A stretch of DNA of 64,000 nucleotides from Gp6-AA40 sp035492455 (GTDB lineage Bacteria; Acidobacteriota; Vicinamibacteria; Vicinamibacterales; UBA2999), in contig DATJJE010000009.1 in NCBI GenBank assembly GCA_035492455.1, forward strand, positions 62,001 to 126,000, read 5' to 3'. The position numbers were made by a program, and so were the translations under genes. The notes under the pieces were generated by a model. That model did not search any database, was not told where the DNA came from, and saw nothing but the letters and a program-made list of their open reading frames with translations. Below are positions 17,759 through 25,693 of this stretch, one piece after another; positions within the stretch are counted from its first letter, which is position 1, and each line of letters begins with the position of its first letter.

Positions 17759-18805
17759 TTAGCGAGCCCAACCTCTCCGCGCGACTGGTTCAAGGCAGAT
17801 GCTCCGGCCGATGGCTGGCGCGATGATGCGCAGCTCCGCCATCAAGCGCTCGAACTGCGCCGGGAACATCGACTGCGCACCGTCGCTCAACGCGCGATCC
17901 GGATCGTTGTGCACCTCGATGATCAGTCCATCCGCGCCCGCGGCAACGGCCGCGCGCGCCAGCTGCGCCACCATGTCGCGGCGGCCGGCGCCATGACTTG
18001 GATCGGCAACCACCGGCAGGTGACTGAGCTTCTTGACCACCGGAATGGCGGAGATGTCGAACGTATTGCGCGTCGCCGTTTCGAACGTCCGGATGCCTCG
18101 CTCGCAGAGAATCACGTCCGTGTTGCCGCCGGCGAGGATGTATTCCGCCGAGAGCAGCCACTCTTCGATCGTCGCCGAGATGCCTCGCTTGAGCAGCACC
18201 GGCTTGCGCGCGTGACCGAGCTCGCGCAGCAGCGTGAAGTTCTGCATGTTGCGTGCGCCCACCTGGAAGATGTCGCAGTAGCGGGCAATCAGCTCAATCT
18301 GGCTGATGTCCATCACTTCCGAGATCACCTGCAGGTTGTGCGCATCGGCGGCGCTGCGCAGCATGCGAAGGCCTTCCTCGCCGAGTCCCTGGAACGCGTA
18401 GGGCGAGCTGCGCGGCTTGAACGCGCCTCCGCGCAGAATCTTCGCGCCGGCGCGCTTCACGGCGGCTGCGGTCGCGTGCACCTGCTCCTCGGTCTCCGCC
18501 GAGCACGGGCCCGCCATCACGATCACCTCATCGCCACCTATGCGTACGTCGTCAATCTGGACGATCGTGTTGTCCGGTCGAAAGGTGCGACTGGCGCGCT
18601 TGTAGGGCTCCGTGATGCGCAGCACCTCGTGTACCCCCTCGAGAATGGCGATCAGATCGGGGTCGATCTTGTGCGCACCCACGACACCGAGGACGGTGCG
18701 CGTGACACCCGAGGAGCGGTGGACATCCATCCCCAGCTCGATGAGGCGCTGAATGACCGAGTCGATCTGCGCCTCGGTGGCGCGTTCCTGCATCACTACG
18801 ACCAT
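17759..18805 (-). CDS. aroF: 3-deoxy-7-phosphoheptulonate (DAHP) synthase
   Basis: First enzyme of the shikimate pathway, joining phosphoenolpyruvate and erythrose 4-phosphate. 348 residues: an N-terminal ferredoxin-like regulatory domain (MVVVMQERATEAQIDSVIQ..., ~1-75), then the TIM barrel with the metal/PEP motifs VMAGPCSAE, KPRSSPYAFQGLGEEGL, LLKRGISATIEEWL, ILCERGIRTFE and DPSHGAGRRDMV. The N-terminal domain is typical of feedback-regulated type I-beta enzymes. Sits directly after the chorismate mutase gene; in related bacteria the two proteins interact for allosteric control, which this pairing suggests here. Confidence 0.93.
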   Translation of the reverse strand: MVVVMQERATEAQIDSVIQRLIELGMDVHRSSGVTRTVLGVVGAHKIDPDLIAILEGVHEVLRITEPYKRASRTFRPDNTIVQIDDVRIGGDEVIVMAGPCSAETEEQVHATAAAVKRAGAKILRGGAFKPRSSPYAFQGLGEEGLRMLRSAADAHNLQVISEVMDISQIELIARYCDIFQVGARNMQNFTLLRELGHARKPVLLKRGISATIEEWLLSAEYILAGGNTDVILCERGIRTFETATRNTFDISAIPVVKKLSHLPVVADPSHGAGRRDMVAQLARAAVAAGADGLIIEVHNDPDRALSDGAQSMFPAQFERLMAELRIIAPAIGRSICLEPVARRGWAR

Positions 18806-18815
18806 ATAACTACTC

Positions 18816-19136
18816 TCACTCTCCGATAGAAGGACCGAACTCTTCGCTGCTGGAACCCGATTCGCGTTCGGCGCGCCGCGCCTCGTCGATGATGCGCTCG
18901 AAGATCCGCACGACTGCGTCGGCGGTCAGCGGCCCGGCCAGCTCCTGCGCGGATTGCTTGACCTTCTCGAGCACCTTCTTCTCCCGCTCCGGCTGATACA
19001 CGGGCATGCCGAGCTCGTGTTTGAGCTTGCCGATTTCGACCGCGCAGGCCACACGCACGTTGAGCAGCCGCAGCAGCTGGTTGTCGATAACGTCGATGCG
19101 CTCGCGCAGTTCGTCGATGCTCAGGACTTCAGCCAA
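18816..19136 (-). CDS. Chorismate mutase, AroQ class
   Basis: Rearranges chorismate to prephenate. About 106 residues, a single all-helical AroQ domain: LRERIDVIDNQLLRLLNVRVACAVEIGKLK provides the active-site Arg residues and Lys, followed by VYQPEREKKVLEKV. No ATG is available; TTG 19136 is the best start because GAGGAG lies eight bases upstream, inside the 3' end of trpA, giving a 16-base overlap. The C-terminal tail is acidic (ERESGSSSEEFG). Ten bases upstream of aroF. It supplies prephenate to tyrA two genes later; no prephenate dehydratase is in the window. Confidence 0.88.
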   Translation of the reverse strand: MAEVLSIDELRERIDVIDNQLLRLLNVRVACAVEIGKLKHELGMPVYQPEREKKVLEKVKQSAQELAGPLTADAVVRIFERIIDEARRAERESGSSSEEFGPSIGE

Positions 19137-19906
19137 CGCACATACTCCTCTACGCGGGTATTGAGTTCGCCGGACGCGCCCTCGCGCGCGATCACATCGA
19201 CCAGCGCGCTTCCGACGACGGCGGCATCGGCCCATCGTCCGACTTCCCGTACGTGCTCCGGCTTGCTGATGCCAAAGCCAAGCGCGACGGGCAGGTCGCT
19301 GACCTTGCGGATGCGTTCCACCATGTCCTGCGCGCCCGCGGCCAGCGCATCGCGTGCACCGGTGACACCGAGGCGCGAGATCGCGTACAGGAAGCCGCTG
19401 CCCAGCGCCGCGGCCCTGCGCAACCGGTCGTCGGTCGTCGTAGGACTGAGAAGGAGGATTGTATCAATCCCCCGTTTGGCGAGCATGCTTCGCGACTCGT
19501 CTGCCTCCTCGATCGGCAGATCAAGAATCAGCACGCCGTCGACGCCCGCGTCACGCGCCCGATCCGCGAACTGCTCGGCGCCGAGCCGCAGAATGGGGTT
19601 CGCGTAGCTGAAAATCACGACCGGCGCGCTGATGTCGCCGCGCATCGATCGCAGCAGATCGAGCACGCCCGACAGCGTCGCGCCCGATGCGAGCGCGCGC
19701 TCGGTCGCGCGCTGAATTACCGGGCCGTCAGCCAGCGGATCCGAGAACGGCACACCAACCTCGAGGACATCCGCGCCCGCGCGGTCGAGCGCACGCAGGA
19801 TTCCGGCGGTGCGATCGAGATCCGGATCGCCGGCGGTGATGTACGTGACCAGACCGGGCGTGCGCTGCTTGCGAATCCGGCAGAAGGTTTCCTGCAGGCG
19901 CGTCAT
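19121..19906 (-). CDS. trpA: Tryptophan synthase alpha chain
   Basis: Cleaves indole-3-glycerol phosphate to indole and glyceraldehyde 3-phosphate; indole is channelled to TrpB. 261 residues. Catalytic Glu and Asp are in LEVGVPFSDPLADGPVIQ; VIFSYANPIL and GFGISKPEHV are phosphate-binding regions. ATG overlaps the trpB stop by four bases (ATGA), consistent with coupled translation of the two subunits. Confidence 0.95.
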   Translation of the reverse strand: MTRLQETFCRIRKQRTPGLVTYITAGDPDLDRTAGILRALDRAGADVLEVGVPFSDPLADGPVIQRATERALASGATLSGVLDLLRSMRGDISAPVVIFSYANPILRLGAEQFADRARDAGVDGVLILDLPIEEADESRSMLAKRGIDTILLLSPTTTDDRLRRAAALGSGFLYAISRLGVTGARDALAAGAQDMVERIRKVSDLPVALGFGISKPEHVREVGRWADAAVVGSALVDVIAREGASGELNTRVEEYVRWLKS

Positions 19907-21183
19907 GGTTTCTCCGCAGGCCGACCTGGCGGGTCCAACAGGACCCGCTCGCCACTATCGATTACGGTCTGCACGTCCTTGTCGCCACGACCCGACAGGT
20001 TCACAACGACGACCGATCCCGGCTCCAGCGTCGGAATCAACTGCATCGTGTAGGCGATGGCGTGTGACGATTCGAGCGCCGGCAGAATGCCTTCCATGCG
20101 CGCCAGCGTCTTGAAGCCGTCCAGCGCCTGCGCATCAGTGATGTAGGCGTACTCCGTGCGCCCCATCTCTCGCAGCCACGCGTGCTCCGGTCCGACGGCC
20201 GCGTAGTCCAATCCCGCCGAGATCGAATGCGTCAGCTCGATGTTCCCGGCATCATCCTGGAGCACATAGGTGCGCGTTCCCTGCAGCACTCCGGTGCTGC
20301 CGCCGGCGAAACGCGCAGCGTGACGGCCTGGCGCGATCTTCTCGCCGCCCGCTTCGACGCCGATCAGGCGAACCGACTTGTCGTCCAGGAATCCATCGAA
20401 GATGCCGATGGCGTTGCTGCCACCGCCGACGCAGGCGACGACAACATCCGGAAGGCGACCGGCCTGTTCGAGGATCTGCGCACGCGCCTCGCGGCCGATC
20501 ACCGACTGGAACTCGCGGACCATCAGCGGATATGGATGCGGACCGAGCGCCGACCCGAGCAGGTAATACGTGTCCTCGACGTTGGCGACCCAGTCGCGCA
20601 TCGCTTCGTTGATCGCGTCCTTCAACGTCCTGCTGCCTGCATCGACGCCGTGAACAGTCGCGCCGAGCAGCTGCATGCGGACGACGTTCAATGCCTGGCG
20701 ACGCATGTCCTCGGTGCCCATGTAGACGCGGCACTCGAGGCCGAGCAGCGCGCACGCGGTCACGGTGGCGACGCCGTGCTGTCCCGCTCCAGTCTCGGCA
20801 ACCACGCGACGCTTGCCCATGCGTTTGGCGAGCAGCGCCTGACCGAGCGCGTTGTTGATCTTGTGCGCGCCCGTATGCGTGAGATCCTCGCGCTTGAGAA
20901 AGACGCGAACAGCTGCCTCACGCGCCCTACCAGCGCCACCGGCCTCAGCAAGGTTGCGGGTCTCGTACAACGGCGTCGGACGACCGACGTAGTGTTTCAG
21001 CAGGCGATCGAGCTCGTCGCAGAACGCTTCGTCGTCTCGTGCGGTGTAGTACCCGGCGGTGAGTTCTTCGATAGGAGCAACGAGGGTCTCGGGAACGAAA
21101 CGTCCTCCGTAGGCGCCGAAATATCCACGCGCGTCCGGATCGCGGCGGCCGAAGATCCGCTCCTTTGTGGCTGCGCTTTTCAC
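19903..21183 (-). CDS. trpB: Tryptophan synthase beta chain
   Basis: PLP enzyme condensing indole with serine. 426 residues. PLP lysine in REDLTHTGAHKINNALGQ, phosphate clamp in CVGGGSNAIG, and AETGAGQHGVATVT are present. The frame is open further upstream, but GTG 21183 overlaps the trpF stop (GTGA) and gives a normal N-terminus leading into GRRDPDARGYFGAYGGRFVPE. The last ~18 residues arise from a palindromic element. Works as alpha2-beta2 complex with TrpA. Confidence 0.95.
   Translation of the reverse strand: MKSAATKERIFGRRDPDARGYFGAYGGRFVPETLVAPIEELTAGYYTARDDEAFCDELDRLLKHYVGRPTPLYETRNLAEAGGAGRAREAAVRVFLKREDLTHTGAHKINNALGQALLAKRMGKRRVVAETGAGQHGVATVTACALLGLECRVYMGTEDMRRQALNVVRMQLLGATVHGVDAGSRTLKDAINEAMRDWVANVEDTYYLLGSALGPHPYPLMVREFQSVIGREARAQILEQAGRLPDVVVACVGGGSNAIGIFDGFLDDKSVRLIGVEAGGEKIAPGRHAARFAGGSTGVLQGTRTYVLQDDAGNIELTHSISAGLDYAAVGPEHAWLREMGRTEYAYITDAQALDGFKTLARMEGILPALESSHAIAYTMQLIPTLEPGSVVVVNLSGRGDKDVQTVIDSGERVLLDPPGRPAEKP
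19929..19948 (+). repeat. Perfect palindrome in the trpB 3' end
   Basis: GCGGGTCC (19929-19936), AACA loop, GGACCCGC (19941-19948). It lies inside the codons for the last ~15 residues of TrpB (ERVLLDPPGR), beyond the conserved GDKDVQTV end of the family, so it lengthens the C-terminus. Confidence 0.7.
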
Positions 21184-21794
21184 TGTCGGAAAGCCTCTCT
21201 CGCGTTCGCGATGAATTCCGTCACCTTCTGAGAGTCCTTGACGCCGGGCGCTGCTTCCACCCCGGATGAAACGTCGACGCCAAACGGCCGTACCGCGCGA
21301 ATCGCGCTCGCGACGTTGTCGACGGTGAGGCCGCCGGCGAGCACGACGCGACGCGTCTGCGCAACGGCGGCGGCCTGCGACCAGTCGATGACCGCGCCGG
21401 TGCCGCCGCGACGCACGGGGTCGATGTTGTCCACGAGCAACGCCGTCTCGGACGCCCACGCTTCGGTCGCGTAATTCAGATCCGCCACGGACACGGCGCG
21501 AAAGACGGGCCAGTCAAGTGCCGCCGCATAGTCCGGCGGCTCATCGCCGTGCAGCTGAATCGCCGTCAGGTGCGCCCGTTCCGCAATCGAACGGATGTTT
21601 TCCACCGGTTCGTTCACAAACACACCGACGCGCATGACGTGCGGCGGCAGTTCCGCTGCGATCTCCGCCGCGCGCTCCACTGTGATGGCGCGTGGACTGC
21701 GCGCCCACAGGACGAACCCGATGGCCGTCGCCCCCTGCTCCGCCGCATGCACCGCATCCGCCACCCGTGTGATACCGCAGATCTTCACGAACAC
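21180..21794 (-). CDS. trpF: Phosphoribosylanthranilate isomerase
   Basis: Isomerises N-(5'-phosphoribosyl)anthranilate to the carboxyphenylamino-deoxyribulose phosphate. 204 residues, TIM barrel. KICGITRVADA carries the catalytic Cys, LVDNIDPVRRGGTG the catalytic Asp, and VLAGGLTVDNV and GVDVSSGVEAAPGVKD are the phosphate site. Its start lies ten bases inside the trpC end, as part of the overlapping trp gene run. Confidence 0.94.
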   Translation of the reverse strand: MFVKICGITRVADAVHAAEQGATAIGFVLWARSPRAITVERAAEIAAELPPHVMRVGVFVNEPVENIRSIAERAHLTAIQLHGDEPPDYAAALDWPVFRAVSVADLNYATEAWASETALLVDNIDPVRRGGTGAVIDWSQAAAVAQTRRVVLAGGLTVDNVASAIRAVRPFGVDVSSGVEAAPGVKDSQKVTEFIANAREAFRQ

Positions 21795-22615
21795 TGGACA
21801 CTCTGGCGCCCAGCCAACGGGCGCCGTCCACCGACAAGAGCGTTAATCGCCTCGGCGGGATGCGGATCCACCATGAAACGCTCACCGATCAGAAAGGCAC
21901 GGTATCCGGCGGCCGCCAACCGATCGAGTTCCTCACGGGACTTCAAGCCGCTCTCACTGACCCCGATGACAGTCTTCGGGATGCGCGGGGCAAGACGCTC
22001 CGACGCCTCGACATCGACCTTCAACGTGCGCAGGTTGCGGTTGTTGACGCCTATTACGCGCGCGCCGCTGTCGGACGCGCGGCTCAGCTCCGCCTCGTCA
22101 TGCACTTCGACCAGCGTCGCCAGGTCGAGTTCCCACGCGCGCTTCTGCAGCGCGACGAGATCCGTCTGATCGAGCGCCGCGACGATCAGCAGAACCGCAT
22201 CCGCCCCGCTGGCGCGCGCCTCGAACAGCTGATACTCATCGACGATGAAGTCTTTGCGCAGAAGGGGCACACCGACGTGCGCGCGCACAGCCGCGAGGTG
22301 GGCGAGCGAGCCGTCAAAAAACGTTGGCTCGGTAAGCACCGAGATCGCCGCTGCGCCGCCGTCTTGATACTGCATCGCGATCCGGACCGGGTCGTACTCT
22401 GCCGCGAGCACGCCTTTCGACGGTGACCGCCGCTTGCATTCCGCAATCACATTGATGCGACCCGCCATCCCGAGTGCGGCTTCGAACCGCTGGCCCGCCG
22501 GCTTCGCTGACGCGGCCCGGCGTTCCAGACTCGCCAGTGGCTCCTTCCCTCGCCTCGTCTCAACTATCCGTCGAGTAGCCGCGACGATCGTCAAGAGGAG
22601 GTCGGCCGCGCTCAT
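21785..22615 (-). CDS. trpC: Indole-3-glycerol phosphate synthase
   Basis: Closes the indole ring. 276 residues. VIAECKRRSPSKG holds the catalytic Lys, LLRKDFIVDEYQ and VIGVNNRNLRTL are further hallmarks, and VSESGLKSREEL is the phosphate-binding end. The C-terminal tail (GGRRPLAGRQSVQCS) runs through a palindrome at 21805-21825 and past the usual family end. Overlaps trpF by ten bases and trpD by four. Confidence 0.95.
   Translation of the reverse strand: MSAADLLLTIVAATRRIVETRRGKEPLASLERRAASAKPAGQRFEAALGMAGRINVIAECKRRSPSKGVLAAEYDPVRIAMQYQDGGAAAISVLTEPTFFDGSLAHLAAVRAHVGVPLLRKDFIVDEYQLFEARASGADAVLLIVAALDQTDLVALQKRAWELDLATLVEVHDEAELSRASDSGARVIGVNNRNLRTLKVDVEASERLAPRIPKTVIGVSESGLKSREELDRLAAAGYRAFLIGERFMVDPHPAEAINALVGGRRPLAGRQSVQCS
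21805..21825 (+). repeat. Palindrome in the trpC 3' end
   Basis: GGCGCCC (21805-21811) and GGGCGCC (21819-21825) around a seven-base loop. It encodes part of the non-conserved TrpC tail and ends ten bases from the trpF start. Confidence 0.6.
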
Positions 22616-23637
22616 ACCGGCGCCTCGGCGCGCGAGCTCTCAACCATCTGCTGCAGGCGCTGCTGCGCCGCGCCGGAATCGATCGCCGACGCCGCGATTC
22701 TGATTCCGTCCCTGATCGTGTCCGCCCGCCCGGCAATGAACAGCGCCACGCCCGCGTTCAACAGCACGACGTCGCGGCGTGATCCCCGCTCGCCGGCGAG
22801 AATGCGCCGGACAATTGCGGCGTTGTCTTCCGCATCGCCGCCCTTGAGCGCGGCGGGTTCGCTCTTCGCAACGCCGAAGTCCGCCGGATGCACGTAGAAA
22901 GTGTTGACCGCACCGTCACGGCACTCGGAAACTTTCGTATAGCCGGTTGTAGAGATCTCATCGATGCCGTCCGCGCCGTGCACCACCCAGGCGCGTCGAG
23001 AACCCAACATCATCAACGATCGGGCGAGCAGCTCGGTCAGCTCCGGCCGCGGTACGCCGACGAGCTGTCGTGTGGCGCCTGCGGGATTCGTCAGCGGACC
23101 GAGCAGGTTGAAGGCGGTGCGGATGCCGAGATCCGACCTCACCTGCGCCGCGTGCTTCATCGCCGGATGAAACGTGCGCGCGAAGAAAAAGGCGATGCCC
23201 GTTTCGCGCAGCGCCCGTTCGACCGTGAGGGGCGATGCGGCGATATTCACGCCGAGCGCCTCGAATACATCCGCCGAGCCGCAGCGGCTCGAGACCGACC
23301 GGTTCCCGTGCTTGGCGACCGGCACACCGCACGACGCAATCACGATCGCCGCGGTGGTCGAGATGTTGAACGTGCCGGACCGATCCCCGCCGGTCCCGCA
23401 CGTATCGAACGCATCGTGCACCGATGCGTTCAGCTTCACCGCATGCGCTCTCATCGTCCGCGCGAAGCCGACAATCTCGGAGGGCCGCTCGCCCTTCATG
23501 ACAAGGCCGGTCAGCAGCGCGCCGAGAGCAACGGCGTTCGCGCGCCCTTCCATTACTTCGCGCATCGCCCCTGCCGCCTCATCTTCGGTGAGGTCCTGGT
23601 GGCGGACGACCTTCTCGAGCAGCTCGGTGAACATCAC
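22612..23637 (-). CDS. trpD: Anthranilate phosphoribosyltransferase
   Basis: Transfers phosphoribose from PRPP to anthranilate. 341 residues. The PRPP/Mg signature DTCGTGGDRSGTFNIST is intact, with KHGNRSVSSRCGSADVFEALG for anthranilate binding and NLLGPLTNPAG. Separate from trpG, unlike the enteric fusion. Overlaps trpC (downstream) and trpG (upstream) by four bases each. Confidence 0.95.
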   Translation of the reverse strand: MMFTELLEKVVRHQDLTEDEAAGAMREVMEGRANAVALGALLTGLVMKGERPSEIVGFARTMRAHAVKLNASVHDAFDTCGTGGDRSGTFNISTTAAIVIASCGVPVAKHGNRSVSSRCGSADVFEALGVNIAASPLTVERALRETGIAFFFARTFHPAMKHAAQVRSDLGIRTAFNLLGPLTNPAGATRQLVGVPRPELTELLARSLMMLGSRRAWVVHGADGIDEISTTGYTKVSECRDGAVNTFYVHPADFGVAKSEPAALKGGDAEDNAAIVRRILAGERGSRRDVVLLNAGVALFIAGRADTIRDGIRIAASAIDSGAAQQRLQQMVESSRAEAPV

Positions 23638-24200
23638 AATTCCAGGAAGTTGCGCAGAATCCGCCGGCCTTCATCCGTCAGCACCGACTCGGGATGGAAC
23701 TGCACGCCATGCACCGGATACGTTTTGTGGCGCACGGCCATAATCGTGTCGTCCTCTTTCGTCCGCGCCGCGACTTCCAGCTCGTTCGGCAGCTTGTCGT
23801 TCGAGATCACCAGCGAGTGATAGCGTCCGGCAGCAAATGGCGCGGCCAGTCCGGCAAACACCCCTTTGCCGTCGTGCACAACCGTCGACGTCTTGCCGTG
23901 CATCGGCGCCTGCGCGCGGCACACGATGCCCCCGTACACGACACCAATCGCCTGATGACCCAGGCACACACCGAGAATCGGCGTCGTCGGACCGAAGCGG
24001 CGGATGACATCAACAGACACGCCGGCATCCTCGGGGCGCCCGGGGCCGGGTGAAATGACGATCTGTTCGGGCGCCATCGCCGCAATCTCGTCGAGCGTCA
24101 CCTGGTCGTTGCGCCGCACGCGCAGCTTGGCGCCTAATTCACCGAGATACTGCACGAGGTTGTAGGTAAACGAGTCGTAGTTATCTATTACCAGGACCAT
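23634..24200 (-). CDS. trpG: Anthranilate/aminodeoxychorismate synthase glutaminase subunit
   Basis: Class I glutamine amidotransferase, 188 residues, which supplies ammonia to TrpE. The triad is visible: Cys in LGVCLGHQAIG, His and Glu in GVQFHPESVLT. ISPGPGRPEDAG is the conserved oxyanion-side loop. Located between trpE and trpD, so it serves tryptophan synthesis; a dual role in folate synthesis (PabA) is common in such proteins and cannot be excluded. Confidence 0.94.
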   Translation of the reverse strand: MVLVIDNYDSFTYNLVQYLGELGAKLRVRRNDQVTLDEIAAMAPEQIVISPGPGRPEDAGVSVDVIRRFGPTTPILGVCLGHQAIGVVYGGIVCRAQAPMHGKTSTVVHDGKGVFAGLAAPFAAGRYHSLVISNDKLPNELEVAARTKEDDTIMAVRHKTYPVHGVQFHPESVLTDEGRRILRNFLEL

Positions 24201-24224
24201 TTGTGATTCCTGAGCGCAAATTCC

Positions 24225-25691
24225 TCACAAGCCCGCCTGTGCCAACTCAAGGGCCCGTATTACTCCGCGGGCTTTGTCTCTTGTTTCCTCATATTCGGCC
24301 GCTGGATTTGAGTCCGCAACAATGCCCGCCCCAGCTTGTACGTAGGCACGGCCGTTCTCGATCAACACCGTTCGAATCGTGATGCAGAAATCGAGATTGC
24401 CGGCGAAGTCGAGGTAGCCGACCGCGCCTGCGTAGACGCCGCGACGGCGGTTCTCGAGCTCCGAGATGATCTCCATTGCGCGCACCTTTGGGGCGCCCGA
24501 CACAGTACCCGCCGGGAAGCACGACGCCAGCGCATCGAGCCGGTCATAGTCCTCGGCAAGCTTTCCCTCGACGATCGACACCAGATGCATCACGTGGGAA
24601 TAGCGTTCAAGCGCCATATAGGTCGGCACCTTGACGCTGCCGTACGCGGCGACGCGGCCGACATCATTTCGCCCCAGATCGACGAGCATCACGTGCTCGG
24701 CTCGCTCCTTCTCGTTTCGCTTCAGCTCGTCGGCGAGCCGCGAATCTTCTTCTTCGTTGCGCCCGCGCGGACGCGTGCCCGCGATTGGATGCGTTTCGAC
24801 GCGGCGCCCTTCGACACGCACGAGCATTTCCGGCGACGACCCGACGATCGAACGCTCCCCCAGGCGGATGAAATACATGTAAGGCGAGGGGTTCACGTGC
24901 CGCAGCGCCCGATACACGGTGAACGGATCGACACCGAGCTTTGTTTCGAAACGCTGCGACAGAACGACCTGATAGATGTCGCCGGCGGCGATGTACTCCT
25001 TCGCCGTGCGCACCATCTCCTCGAAGCGCTCGCGCGTGACGTTCGACGTCACTTCGATCGGCGACGTGTCCGTACAGGGCGGCTTGCTCAACGGACGCTC
25101 GAGCTCGCGTTCCACGAATTCGATCTTCGCGCACGCGAACTGGTAGAGCGATTCCAGGTCTTCATCTCCGGTAATGCGCGCGTTCGCAATGATCAAAATC
25201 CGATGACGGACGTGGTCGAACGCCAGCACTGTGTCGAACAGCATGAAGCCGCCTTCATCGTCCGGCTCACTCGTTGCCTGCAGCGTGACCGGCTCGAACC
25301 ATGCCGCTGCGTCATATCCCAGATAGCCCACGGCGCCGCCGGTGAATCGCGGCAGTCCCGGAACGAACGGTGAATGGAAGCTCGCCATCAGCTCGCGCAG
25401 TGTGGCGATGAAAGGCTTCTCCGATTCGGTGGTCTGCCCCGCGCGATCGACGATCGTCTTGCCTTCGCGGGATCTCAGGATAAGAAACGGGTCCTTGCCC
25501 AAGAACGAATAGCGGCCGACGTGCTCGCCGCCTTCCACGGACTCGAGCAGGAAGGCGTAATCGGAATGTTCGGCAATCTTCAGGAACGCCGAGACCGGCG
25601 TCAGCAGATCCGCAACGATCTCCTTGCACACGGGAACGAACGTGCCCCGCTGCGCCAGCTCCTTGAATTCTTCGAATGATGTGATCCGCAT
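24225..25691 (-). CDS. trpE: Anthranilate synthase component I
   Basis: Converts chorismate to anthranilate with ammonia from TrpG. 488 residues. N-terminal feedback domain includes LLESVEGGEHVGRYSFLG, the Trp-binding LLES region. The chorismate-binding domain has GDIYQVVLSQRF, IVGSSPEMLVRV, THPIAGTRPRG and GTVSGAPKVRAMEI. ATG 25691 lies two bases after the aroDE stop; the long in-frame extension upstream is the opposite reading of aroDE and is not used. The LLES motif suggests enzyme-level Trp inhibition in addition to attenuation. Confidence 0.95.
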   Translation of the reverse strand: MRITSFEEFKELAQRGTFVPVCKEIVADLLTPVSAFLKIAEHSDYAFLLESVEGGEHVGRYSFLGKDPFLILRSREGKTIVDRAGQTTESEKPFIATLRELMASFHSPFVPGLPRFTGGAVGYLGYDAAAWFEPVTLQATSEPDDEGGFMLFDTVLAFDHVRHRILIIANARITGDEDLESLYQFACAKIEFVERELERPLSKPPCTDTSPIEVTSNVTRERFEEMVRTAKEYIAAGDIYQVVLSQRFETKLGVDPFTVYRALRHVNPSPYMYFIRLGERSIVGSSPEMLVRVEGRRVETHPIAGTRPRGRNEEEDSRLADELKRNEKERAEHVMLVDLGRNDVGRVAAYGSVKVPTYMALERYSHVMHLVSIVEGKLAEDYDRLDALASCFPAGTVSGAPKVRAMEIISELENRRRGVYAGAVGYLDFAGNLDFCITIRTVLIENGRAYVQAGAGIVADSNPAAEYEETRDKARGVIRALELAQAGL

Positions 25692-25693
25692 CG